Below, piece by piece: positions 35,437-47,876 of a DNA stretch of 64,000 nt (position 1 is the stretch's first letter; each line of letters begins with the position of its first letter). The stretch comes from Limnoperna fortunei (taxonomy: Eukaryota > Mollusca > Bivalvia > Mytilida > Modiolidae): NCBI GenBank assembly GCA_944474755.1, contig OX104124.1, forward strand, positions 27,626,452-27,690,451, read 5' to 3'. The position numbers and the translations under genes are program-made. The notes beneath the pieces were generated by a model. That model made no database searches. It was given only the letters and a program-made list of their open reading frames with translations, and was not told where the DNA came from.

Positions 35437-38400
35437 CTGTGTTCTGTTTTGTACTGTTTATTGACTTGTTCTTTATTCAGTTTTGTAATGTTTATTGACT
35501 GGTTCTTTATTGAGTTTTGTACAGTTTATTGACTGGTTCTTTATTCATTTTTGTACAGTTTATTGACTGGTTCTTTATTGAGTTTTGTACAGTTTATTGA
35601 CTGGTTCTTTTTTGAGTTTTATACAGTTTATTGACTGGTTCTTTATTCAGTTTTGTACAGTTTATTGACTGGTTCTTTATTGAGTTTGTGTACAGTTTAC
35701 TGACTGGTTTTTTATTGAGTTTTGTACAGTTTATTGACTTGTTCTTTATTCAGTTTTGTACAGTTTATTGACTGGTTCTTTATTGAGTTTTGTACAGTTT
35801 ATTGACTGTTTTTTTATTTTGTTTTGTACATTTTATTGAATGTTTCTTTATTTAGTTTGTGTACAATTTATTGACTCGTTCTTTATTTAGTTTTGTACAG
35901 TTTATTGACTGTTTTTTTTATTTTGTTTTGTACAGTTTATTGACTGGTTCTTTATTTAGTTTTGTACAGTTTATTGACTGGTTCTTTATAGAGTTTTGTA
36001 CAGTTTATTGACTGGTTCTTTATTGAGTTTTGTACAGTTTATTGACTGTTTCTTTATTTAGTTTTGTACAGTTTATTGCCTGTTTCGTTTTTGAGTTTTG
36101 TACAGTTTATTGACTGGTTCTTTATTGAGTTTTGTACAGTTTATTGACTGTTTCTTTATTTAGTTTTGTACAGTTTATTGACTGTTTCTTTATTTAGTTT
36201 TGTACAGTTTATTGACTGTTTCTATATTTAGTTTTGTACAGTTTATTGACTGTTTCTTTATTTAGTTTTGTACAGTTTATTGACTGTTTCTTTATTTAGT
36301 TTGTGTACAATTTATGGACTTGTTCTTTATTTAGTTTTGTATAGTTTATTGACTGTTTCTTTATTTAGTTTTGTACAGTTTATTGACTGTTTCTTTATTT
36401 AGTTTTGTACAGTTTATTGACTGGTTCTTTATTTAGTTTTGTACAGTTTATTGACTGGTTCTTTATTCAGTTTTGTAATGTTTATTGACTGGTTCTTCAT
36501 TGAGTTTTGTACAGTTTATTGACTGGTTCTTTATTCATTTTTGTACAGTTTATTTACTGGTTCTTTATTTAGTTTTGTACAGTTAATTAACTGGTTCTTT
36601 TTTGAGTTTTATACAGTTTATTGACTGGTTCTTTATTCAGTTTTGTACAGTTTATTGACTGGTTCTTTATTGAGTTTGTGTACAGTTTATTGACTGGTTC
36701 TTTATTAAGTTTTGTACAGTTTATTGACTTGTTCTTTATTCAGTTTTGTACAGTTTATTGACTGGTTCTTTATTGAGTTTTGTACAGTTTTTCGACTGGT
36801 TCTTTATTGAGTTTTGTACAGTTTATTCACTGTTTCTTTATTGAGTTTTGTACAGTTTATTGACTGGTTCTTTATTTATTTTTGTACAGTTTATTGACTG
36901 GTTCTTTATTTAGTTTTGTACAGTTTATTGACTGGTCCTTTATTGAGTTTTGTACAGTTTATTGACTGGTTCTTTATTGAGTTTTGTGCAGTTTATTGAC
37001 TGGTTCTTTATTGAGTTTTGTACAGTTTATTGACTGGTTCTTTATTCAGTTTTGTATAGTTTATTGACTAATTCTTTATTGAGTTTTGTACAGTTTATTG
37101 ACTGGTTCTTTATTCAGTTTTGTACAGTTTTCTGACTGTTTCTTTATTGAGTTTTGTACAGTTTATTGACTGGTTCTGTGTTCTGTTTTGTACTGTTTAT
37201 TGACTTGTTCTTTATTCAGTTTTGTAATGTTTATTGACTGGTTCTTTATTGAGTTTTGTACAGTTTATTGACTGGTTCTTTATTCATTTTTGTACAGTTT
37301 ATTGACTGGTTCTTTATTGAGTTTTGTACAGTTTATTGACTGGTTCTTTTTTGAGTTTTATACAGTTTATTGACTGGTTCTTTATTCAGTTTTGTACAGT
37401 TTATTGACTGGTTCTTTATTGAGTTTTGTACAGTTTATTGACTGGTTCTTTTTTGAGTTTTGTACAGTTTATTGACTTGTTCTTTATTCAGTTTTGTACA
37501 GTTTATTGACTGGTTCTTTATTGAGTTTTGTACAGTTTATTGACTGTTTTTTTATTTTGTTTTGTACATTTTATTGAATGTTTCTTTATTTAGTTTGTGT
37601 ACAATTTATTGACTCGTTCTTTATTTAGTTTTGTACAGTTTATTGACTGTTTTTTTTATTTTGTTTTGTACAGTTTATTGACTGGTTCTTTATTTAGTTT
37701 TGTACAGTTTATTGACTGGTTCTTTATAGAGTTTTGTACAGTTTATTGACTGGTTCTTTATTGAGTTTTGTACAGTTTATTGACTGTTTCTTTATTTAGT
37801 TTTGTACAGTTTATTGCCTGTTTCGTTTTTGAGTTTTGTACAGTTTATTGACTGGTTCTTTATTGAGTTTTGTACAGTTTATTGACTGTTTCTTTATTTA
37901 GTTTTGTACAGTTTATTGACTGTTTCTTTATTGAGTTTTGTACAGTTTATTGACTGTTTCTTTATTGAGTTTTGTACAGTTTATAGACTGGTTCTTTATT
38001 GAGTTTTGTACAGTTTATTGACTGGTTCTTTATTGAGCTTTGTACAGTTTTTTGACTGGTTCTTTATTGAATTTTGTACAGTTTATTCACTGTTTCTTTA
38101 TTGAGTTTGGTACAGTTTATTGACTGTTTCTTTATTTAGTTTTGTACAGTTTTTTGACTGTTTCTTTATTGAGTTTTGTACAGTTTATTGACTTGTTCTT
38201 TGTTCTGTTTTGTACTGTTTATTGACTGGTTCTTTATTCAGTTTTGTACAGTTTATTGACTGGTTCTTTATTTAGTTTTGTACAGTTTATTGACTGTTTC
38301 TTTATTTAGTTTTGTACAGTTTATTGACTGTTTCTATATTTAGTTTTGTACAGTTTATTGACTGTTTCTTTATTTAGTTTTGTACAGTTTATTGACTGGT

Positions 38401-38450
38401 TCTTTATTGAGTTTTGTACAGTTTATTGACTGGTTTTTTATTCAGTTTTG
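35437..38450. repeat. About 1739-bp higher-order repeats (two successive copies)
   Basis: Marks repeat at offset 1738-1739: GGTTCTGTGTTCTG (35,433 and 37,172) and TTGCCTGTTTCG (36,076 and 37,814), with GAATGTTTC and TTGACTCGTTC between them. The part from about 36,480 to 38,450 also matches about 52.06-53.95 kb at an offset of about 15,580 falling to 15,515, with two monomers missing there. TTTTTCGACTGG (36,787 and 52,373) is a rare shared CpG mark. Confidence 0.84.
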
Positions 38451-41400
38451 TAATGTTTATTGACTGGTTCTTTATTGAATTTTGTACAGTTCATTGACTG
38501 GTTCTTTATTCATTTTTGTACAGTTTATTGACTGGTTCTTTATTGAGTTTTGTACAGTTTATTGACTGGTTCTTTTTTGAGTTTTATACAGTTTATTGAC
38601 TGGTTCTTTATTCAGTTTTGTACAGTTTATTGACTGTTTTTTTATTTTGTTTTGTACAGTTTATTGACTGTTTCTTTATTTAGTTTGTGTACAATTTATT
38701 GACTGGTTCTTTATTTAGTTTTGTACAGTTTATTGACTTTTTTTTTTATTTTGTTTTGTACAGTTTATTGACTGGTTCTTTATTTAGTTTTGTACAGTTT
38801 ATTGACTGGTTCTTTATAGAGTTTTGTACAGTTTATTGACTGGTTCTTTATTGAGTTTTGTACAGTTTATTGACTGTTTCTTTATTTAGTTTTGTACAGT
38901 TTATTGACTGTTTTTTTATTTTGATTTGTACAGTTTATTGACTGTTTCTTTATTTAGTTTGTGTACAATTTATTGACTGGTTCTTTATTTAGTTTTGTAC
39001 AGTTTATTGACTGGTTTTTTTTATTTTGTTTTGTACAGTTTATTGACTGGTTCTTTATTTAGTTTTGTACAGTTTATTGACTGGTTCTTTATTGAGTTTT
39101 GTACAGTTTATTGACTGGTTCTTTATTGAGTTTTGTACAGTTTATTGACTGTTTCTTTATTTAGTTTTGTACAGTTTATTGACTGTTTCGTTTTTGAGTT
39201 TTGTACAGTTTATTGACTGGTTCTTTATTGAGTTTTGTACAGTTTATTGACTGTTTCCTTATTTAGGTTTGTACAGTTTATAGACTGTTTCTTTATTGAG
39301 TTTTGTACAGTTTATTGACTGTTTCTTTATTGAGTTTTGTACAGTTTATAGACTGGTTCTTTATTGAGTTTTGTACAGTTTATTGACTGGTTCTTTATTG
39401 AGCTTTGTACAGTTTTTTGACTGGTTCTTTATTGAGTTTTGTACAGTTTATTCACTGTTTCTTTATTGAGTTTGGTAAAGTTTATTGACTGTTTCTTTAT
39501 TTATTTTTGTACAGTTTATTGACTGGTTCTTTATTTAGTTTTGTACATTTTATTGACTGGTTCTTTATTGAGTTTTGTACAGTTTATTGACTGGTTCTTT
39601 ATTGAGTTTTGTACAGTTTATTGACTGGTTCTTTATTCAGTTTTGTACAGTTTATTGACTGGTTCTTTATTGAGTTTTGTACAGTTTATTGACTGTTTCT
39701 TTATTTATTTTTGTACAGTTTATTGACTGGTTCTTTATTGAGTTTTGTACATTTTATTGACTGGTTCTTTATTGAGTTTTGTACAGTTTATTGACTGGTT
39801 CTTTATTGAGTTTTGTACAGTTTATTGACTGGTTCTTTATTGAGTTTTGTACAGTTTATTGACTGGTTCTTTATTCAGTTTTGTACAGTTTATTGACTGG
39901 TTCTTTATTCAGTTTTGTACAGTTTTTTTACTTTTTCTTTATTGAGTTTTGTACAGTTTATTGACTGGTTCTTTGTTCTGTTTTGCACTGTTTATTGACT
40001 GGTTCTTTATTCAGTTTTGTACAGTTTATTGACTGGTTCTTTATTTAGTTTTGTACAGTTTATTGACTGTTTCTTTATTTAGTTTTGTACAGTTTATTGA
40101 CTGTTTCTATATTTAGTTTTGTACAGTTTATTGACTGGTTCTTTATTCAGTTTTGTAAAGTTTATTGACTGGTTCTTTATTGAGTTTTGTACAGTTTATT
40201 GACTGGTTCTTTATTCAGTTTTGTACAGTTTTTTGACTGTTTCTTTATAGAGTTTTGTACAGTTTATTAACTGGTTCTTTGTTCTGTTTTGTACTGTTTA
40301 TTGACTGGTTCTTTATGCAGTTTTGTAAAGTTTATTGACTGGTTCTTTTTTTAGTTTTGTACAGTTTATTGACTGTTTCTTTATTTAGTTTTGTACAGTT
40401 TATTTACTGTTTCTATATTTAGTTTTGTACAGTTTATTGACTGTTTCTTTATTTAGTTTTGTACAGTTTATTGACTGTTTCTTTATTTAGTTTGTGTACA
40501 ATTTATGGACTGGTTCTTTATTTACTTTTGTACAGTTTATTGACTGTTTCTTTATTTAGTTTTGTACAGTTTATTGACTGTTTCTTTATTTAGTTTTGTA
40601 CAGTTTATTGACTGGTTCTTTATTGAGTTTTGTACAGTTTATTGACTTGTTCTTTATTCAGTTTTGTAATGTTTATTGACTGGTTCTTCATTGAGTGTTG
40701 TACAGTTTATTGACTGGTTCTTTATTCATTTTTGTACAGTTTATTTACTGGTTCTTTATTGAGTTTTGTACAGTTTATTGACTGGTTCTTTTTTGAGTTT
40801 TATACAGTTTATTGACTGGTTCTTTATTCAGTTTTGTACAGTTTATTGACTGGTTCTTTATTGAGTTTGTGTACAGTTTTTTGACTGGTTCTTTATTGAG
40901 TTTTGTACAGTTTATTGACTTGTTCTTTATTCAGTTTTGTACAGTTTAATGACTGGTTCTTTATTGAGTTTTGTACAGTTTTTTGACTTGTTCTTTATTG
41001 AGTTTTGTACAGTTTATTCACTGTTTCTTTATTGAGATTTGTACAGTTCATTGACTGTTTCTTTATTTATTTTTGTACAGTTTATTGACTGGTTCTTTAT
41101 TTAGTTTTGTACAGTTTATTGACTGGTCCTTTATTGAGTTTTGTACAGTTTATTGACTGGTTCTTTATTGAGTTTTGTGCAGTTTATTGACTGGTTCTTT
41201 ATTGAGTTTTGTACAGTTTATTGACTGGTTCTTTATTCAGTTTTGTATAGTTTATTGACTAATTCTTTATTGAGTTTTGTACAGTTTATTGACTGGTTCT
41301 TTATTCAGTTTTGTACAGTTTTCTGACTGTTTCTTTATTGAGTTTTGTACAGTTTATTGACTGGTTCTGTGTTCTGTTTTGTACTGTTTATTGACTGGTT

Positions 41401-42680
41401 CTTTATTCAGTTTTGTAATGTTTATTGACTGGTTCTTTATTCAGTTTTGTACAGTTTATTGACTGGTTCTTTATTCATTTTTGTACAGTTTATTGACTGG
41501 TTCTTTATTGAGTTTTGTACAGTTTATTGACTGGTTCTTTTTTGAGTTTTATACAGTTTATTGACTGGTTCTTTATTGAGTTTTGTACAGTTTATTGACT
41601 GGTTCTTTATTGAGTTTGTGTACAGTTTACTGACTGGTTCTTTATTGAGTTTTGTACAGTTTATTGACTTGTTCTTTATTCAGTTTTGTACAGTTTATTG
41701 ACTGGTTCTTTATTGAGTTTGTGTACAATTTATTGACTGGTTCTTTATTTAGTTTTGTACAGTTTATTGACTGTTTTTTTATTTTGTTTTGTACATTTTA
41801 TTGAATGTTTCTTTATTTAGTTTGTGTACAATTTATTGACTCGTTCTTTATTTAGTTTTGTACAGTTTATTGACTGTTTTTTTATATTTTGTTTTGTACA
41901 GTTTATTGACTGGTTCTTTATTTAGTTTTGTACAGTTTATTGACTGGTTCTTTATAGAGTTTTGTACAGTTTATTGACTGGTTCTTTATTGAGTTTTGTA
42001 CAGTTTATTGACTGTTTCTTTATTTAGTTTTGTACAGTTTATTGCCTGTTTCGTTTTTGAGTTTTGTACAGTTTATTGACTGGTTCTTTATTGAGTTTTG
42101 TACAGTTTATTGACTGTTTCTTTATTTAGTTTTGTACAGTTTATTGACTGTTTCTTTATTGAGTTTTGTACAGTTTATTGACTGTTTCTTTATTGAGTTT
42201 TGTACAGTTTATAGACTGGTTCTTTATTGAGTTTTGTACAGTTTATTGACTGGTTCTTTATTGAGCTTTGTACAGTTTTTTGACTGGTTCTTTATTGAGT
42301 TTTGTACAGTTTATTCACTGTTTCTTTATGAGTTTGGTACAGTTTATTGACTGTTTCTTTATTTAGTTTTGTACAGTTTTTTGACTGTTTCTTTATTGAG
42401 TTTTGTACAGTTTATTGACTGGTTCTTTGTTCTGTTTTGTACTGTTTATTGACTGGTTACTTTATTCAGTTTTGTACAGTTTATTGATTGGTTCTTTATT
42501 TAGTTTTGTACAGTTTATTGACTGTTTCTTTATTTAGTTTTGTACAGTTTATTGACTGTTTCTATATTTAGTTTTGTACAGTTTATTGACTGTTTCTTTA
42601 TTTAGTTTTGTACAGTTTATTGACTGGTTCTTTATTGAGTTTTGTACAGTTTATTGACTGGTTTTTTATTCAGTTTTGTA
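38451..42680. repeat. Source or sister of two downstream copies (offsets 4948 and 6786)
   Basis: About 38.45-41.05 kb matches about 43.4-46.0 kb at offset 4947-4948 (TTTTGCACTG 39,981/44,929; TTTCCTTATTTAG near 39,254/44,202). About 39.9-43.4 kb also matches about 46.69-50.18 kb at offset 6786 (TTTTGCACTG 39,981/46,767; GGTTCTGTGTTCTG 41,363/48,149; TTGCCTGTTTCG 42,042/48,828). Overlapping matches at two offsets show nested duplication. Only monomers are present. Confidence 0.85.
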
Positions 42681-44119
42681 ATGTTTATTGACTGGTTCTT
42701 TATTGAATTTTGTACAGTTTATTGACTGGTTCTTTATTCATTTTTGTACAGTTTATTGACTGGTTCTTTATTGAGTTTTGTACAGTTTATTGACTGGTTC
42801 TTTTTTGAGTTTTATACAGTTTATTGACTGGTTCTTTATTCAGTTTTGTACTGTTTATTGACTGTTTTTTTATTTTGTTTTGTACAGTTTATTGACTGTT
42901 TCTTTATTTAGTTTGTGTACAATTTATTGACTGGTTCTTTATTTAGTTTTGTACAGTTTATTGACTTTTTTTTTTATTTTGTTTTGTACAGTTTATTGAC
43001 TGGTTCTTTAATTAGTTTTGTACAGTTTATTGACTGGTTCTTTATAGAGTTTTGTACAGTTTATTGACTGGTTCTTTATTTAGTTTTGTACAGTTTATTG
43101 ACTGTTTCTTTATTTAGTTTTGTACAGTTTATTGACTGTTTTTTTATTTTGATTTGTACAGTTTATTGACTGTTTCTTTATTTAGTTTGTGTACAATTTA
43201 TTGACTGGTTCTTTATTTAGTTTTGTACAGTTTATTGACTGGTTTTTTTTATTTTGTTTTGTACAGTTTATTGACTAGTTCTTTATTTAGTTTTGTACAG
43301 TTTATTGACTGGTTCTTTATAGAGTTTTGTACAGTTTATTGACTGGTTCTTTATTGAGTTTTGTACAGTTTATTGACTGTTTCTTTATTTAGTTTTGTAA
43401 TGTTTATTGACTGGTTCTTTATTGAATTTTGTACAGTTCATTGACTGGTTCTTTATTCATTTTTGTACAGTTTATTGACTGGTTCTTTATTGAGTTTTGT
43501 ACAGTTTATTGACTGGTTCTTTTTTGAGTTTTATACAGTTTATTGACTGGTTCTTTATTCAGTTTTGTACAGTTTATTGACTGTTTTTTTATTTTGTTTT
43601 GTACAGTTTATTGACTGTTTCTTTATTTAGTTTGTGTACAATTTATTGACTGGTTCTTTATTTAGTTTTGTACAGTTTATTGACTTTTTTTTTTTATTTT
43701 GTTTTGTACAGTTTATTGACTGGTTCTTTATTTAGTTTTGTACAGTTTATTGACTGGTTCTTTATAGAGTTTTGTACAGTTTATTGACTGGTTCTTTATT
43801 GAGTTTTGTACAGTTTATTGACTGTTTCTTTATTTAGTTTTGTACAGTTTATTGACTGTTTTTTTATTTTGATTTGTACAGTTTATTGACTGTTTCTTTA
43901 TTTAGTTTGTGTACAATTTATTGACTGGTTCTTTATTTAGTTTTGTACAGTTTATTGACTGGTTTTTTTTATTTTGTTTTGTACAGTTTATTGACTGGTT
44001 CTTTATTTAGTTTTGTACAGTTTATTGACTGGTTCTTTATAGAGTTTTGTACAGTTTATTGACTGGTTCTTTATTGAGTTTTGTACAGTTTATTGACTGT
44101 TTCTTTATTTAGTTTTGTA
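42681..44119. repeat. 720-bp tandem doublet (21 monomers)
   Basis: Copies at about 42,681-43,399 and 43,400-44,119 match at offset 719-720. TATTGAATTTTG occurs at 42,701 and 43,420, the long T-run monomers at 42,965 and 43,685, and TTTTGATTTG near 43,147 and 43,867. The 1-bp change of offset comes from the T-run, 10 T in the first copy and 11 in the second. Confidence 0.87.
43670..43705 (+). repeat. Long T-run monomer class, reference copy (11 T)
   Basis: In this class the usual GGTTCTTTATTGAG is replaced by a T-run followed by ATTTTG or AATTTTG. The T-run directly after TTGAC is 11 bases here and again near 49753. In the five right-hand copies (near 54252, 56771, 59487, 61508 and 63518) it is 8 or 9 bases. 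Length change at an otherwise conserved place is what replication slippage produces. Related monomers with TTGACTG plus a T-run occur near 51, 6823, 15792 and 25643. Confidence 0.9.
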
Positions 44120-44200
44120 CAGTTTATTGACTGTTTCGTTTTTGAGTTTTGTACAGTTTATTGACTGGTTCTTTATTGAGTTTTGTACAGTTTATTGACT

Positions 44201-47200
44201 GTTTCCTTATTTAGTTTTGTACAGTTTATAGACTGTTTCTTTATTGAGTTTTGTACAGTTTATTGACTGTTTCTTTATTGAGTTTTGTACAGTTTATAGA
44301 CTGATTCTTTATTGAGTTTTGTACAGTTTATTGACTGGTTCTTTATTGAGCTTTGTACAGTTTTTTGACTGGTTCTTTATTGAGTTTTGTACAGTTTATT
44401 CACTGTTTCTTTATTGAGTTTGGTACAGTTTATTGACTGTTTCTTTATTTATTTTTGTACAGTTTATTGACTGGTTCTTTATTTAGTTTTGTACATTTTA
44501 TTGACTGGTTCTTTATTGAGTTTTGTACAGTTTATTGACTGGTTCTTTATTGAGTTTTGTACAGTTTATTGACTGGTTCTTTATTGAGTTTTGTGCAGTT
44601 TATTGACTGGTTCTTTATTGAGTTTGGTACAGTTTATTGACTGTTTCTTTATTTATTTTTGTACAGTTTATTGACTGGTTCTTTATTGAGTTTTGTACAT
44701 TTTATTGACTGGTTCTTTATTGAGTTTTGTACAGTTTATTGACTGGTTCTTTATTGAGTTTTGTACAGTTTATTGACTGGTTCTTTATTGAGTTTTGTGC
44801 AGTTTATTGACTGGTTCTTTATTGAGTTTTGTACAGTGTATTGACTGGTTCTTTATTCAGTTTTGTACAGTTTTTTTACTTTTTCTTTATTGAGTTTTGT
44901 ACAGTTTATTGACTGGTTCTTTGTTCTGTTTTGCACTGTTTATTGACTGGTTCTTTATTCAGTTTTGTACAGTTTATTGACTGGTTCTTTATTTAGTTTT
45001 GTACAGTTTATTGACTGTTTCTTTATTTAGTTTTGTACAGTTTATTGACTGTTTCTATATTTAGTTTTGTACAGTTTATTGACTGGTTCTTTATTCAGTT
45101 TTGTACAGTTTATTGACTGGTTCTTTATTGAGTTTTGTACAGTTTATTGACTGGTTCTTTATTCAGTTTTGTACTGTTTTTTGACTGTTTCTTTATAGAG
45201 TTTTGTACAGTTTATTAACTGGTTCTTTGTTCTGTTTTGTACTGTTTATTGACTGGTTCTTTATGCAGTTTTGTAAAGTTCATTGACTGGTTCTTTTTTT
45301 AGTTTTGTACAGTTTATTGACTGTTTCTTTATTTAGTTTTGTACAGTTTATTTACTGTTTCTATATTTAGTTTTGTACAGTTTATTGACTGTTTCTTTAT
45401 TTAGTTTTGTACAGTTTATTGACTGTTTCTTTATTTAGTTTGTGTACAATTTATGGACTGGTTCTTTATTTACTTTTGTACAGTTTATTGACTGTTTCTT
45501 TATTTAGTTTTGTACAGTTTATTGACTGTTTCTTTATTTAGTTTTGTACAGTTTATTGACTGGTTCTTTATTGAGTTTTGTACAGTTTATTGACTTGTTC
45601 TTTATTCAGTTTTGTAATGTTTATTGACTGGTTCTTCATTGAGTGTTGTACAGTTTATTGACTGGTTCTTTATTCATTTTTGTACAGTTTATTTACTGGT
45701 TCTTTATTGAGTTTTGTATAGTTTATTGACTGGTTCTTTTTTGAGTTTTATACAGTTTATTGACTGGTTCTTTATTCAGTTTTGTACAGTTTATTGACTG
45801 GTTCTTTATTGAGTTTGTGTACAGTTTTTTGACTGGTTCTTTATTGAGTTTTGTACAGTTTATTGACTTGTTCTTTATTCAGTTTTGTACAGTTTAATGA
45901 CTAGTTCTTTATTGAGTTTTGTACAGTTTTTTGACTTGTTCTTTATTGAGTTTTGTACAGTTTATTCACTGTTTCTTTATTGAGATTTGTACAGTTCATT
46001 GACTGTTTCTTTATTTATTTTTGTACAGTTTATTGACTGTTTCCTTATTTAGTTTTGTACAGTTTATAGACTGTTTCTTTATTGAGTTTTGTACAGTTTA
46101 TTGACTGTTTCTTTATTGAGTTTTGTACAGTTTATAGACTGGTTCTTTATTGAGTTTTGTACAGTTTATTGACTGGTTCTTTATTGAGCTTTGTACAGTT
46201 TTTTGACTGGTTCTTTATTGAGTTTTGTACAGTTTATTGACTGTTTCTTTATTGAGTTTGGTACAGTTTATTGACTGTTTCTTTATTTATTTTTGTACAG
46301 TTTATTGACTGGTTCTTTATTTAGTTTTGTACATTTTATTGACTGGTTCTTTATTGAGTTTTGTACAGTTTATTGACTGGTTCTTTATTGAGTTTTGTAC
46401 AGTTTATTGACTGGTTCTTTATTGAGTTTTGTGCAGTTTATTGACTGGTTCTTTATTGAGTTTGGTACAGTTTATTGACTGTTTCTTTATTTATTTTTGT
46501 ACAGTTTATTGACTGGTTCTTTATTGAGTTTTGTACATTTTATTGACTGGTTCTTTATTGAGTTTTGTACAGTTTATTGACTGGTTCTTTATTGAGTTTT
46601 GTACAGTTTATTGACTGGTTCTTTATTGAGTTTTGTGCAGTTTATTGACTGGTTCTTTATTGAGTTTTGTACAGTGTATTGACTGGTTCTTTATTCAGTT
46701 TTGTACAGTTTTTTTACTTTTTCTTTATTGAGTTTTGTACAGTTTATTGACTGGTTCTTTGTTCTGTTTTGCACTGTTTATTGACTGGTTCTTTATTCAG
46801 TTTTGTACAGTTTATTGACTGGTTCTTTATTTAGTTTTGTACAGTTTATTGACTGGTTCTTTATTTAGTTTTGTACAGTTTATTGACTGTTTCTATATTT
46901 AGTTTTGTACAGTTTATTGACTGGTTCTTTATTCAGTTTTGTAATGTTTATTGACTGGTTCTTTATTGAGTTTTGTACAGTTTATTGACTGGTTCTTTAT
47001 TCAGTTTTGTACTGTTTTTTGACTGTTTCTTTATAGAGTTTTGTACAGTTTATTAACTGGTTCTTTGTTCTGTTTTGTACTGTTTATTGACTGGTTCTTT
47101 ATGCAGTTTTGTAAAGTTCATTGACTGGTTCTTTTTTTAGTTTTGTACAGTTTATTGACTGTTTCTTTATTTAGTTTTGTACAGTTTATTTACTGTTTCT

Positions 47201-47876
47201 ATATTTAGTTTTGTACAGTTTATTGACTGTTTCTTTATTTAGTTTTGTACAGTTTATTGACTGTTTCTTTATTTAGTTTGTGTACAATTTATGGACTGGT
47301 TCTTTATTTACTTTTGTACAGTTTATTGACTGTTTCTTTATTTAGTTTTGTACAGTTTATTGACTGTTTCTTTATTTAGTTTTGTACAGTTTATTGACTG
47401 GTTCTTTATTGAGTTTTGTACAGTTTATTGACTTGTTCTTTATTCAGTTTTGTAATGTTTATTGACTGGTTCTTCATTGAGTGTTGTACAGTTTATTGAC
47501 TGGTTCTTTATTCATTTTTGTACAGTTTATTGACTGGTTCTTTATTGAGTTTTGTATAGTTTATTGACTGGTTCTTTTTTGAGTTTTATACAGTTTATTG
47601 ACTGGTTCTTTATTCAGTTTTGTACAGTTTATTGACTGGTTCTTTATTGAGTTTGTGTACAGTTTTTTTACTGGTTCTTTATTGAGTTTTGTACAGTTTA
47701 TTGACTTGTTCTTTATTCAGTTTTGTACAGTTTAATGACTAGTTCTTTATTGAGTTTTGTACAGTTTTTTGACTTGTTCTTTATTGAGTTTTGTACAGTT
47801 TATTCACTGTTTCTTTATTGAGATTTGTACAGTTCATTGACTGTTTCTTTATTTATTTTTGTACAGTTTATTGACT
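44201..47876. repeat. 1838-bp tandem higher-order doublet
   Basis: Copies 44,201-46,038 and 46,039-47,876 match at offset 1838 throughout (TTTCCTTATTTAG near each start, TTTTGCACTG 44,929/46,767, the cassette near 45,170/47,005, GAGTGTTG near 45,644/47,480). I found only a handful of substitutions, for example TTATTCACTG against TTATTGACTG near 44,397/46,235. The second copy runs on into sequence matching about 41.1 kb onward, the first into the start of the second, which fixes the direction of the tandem. Confidence 0.9.
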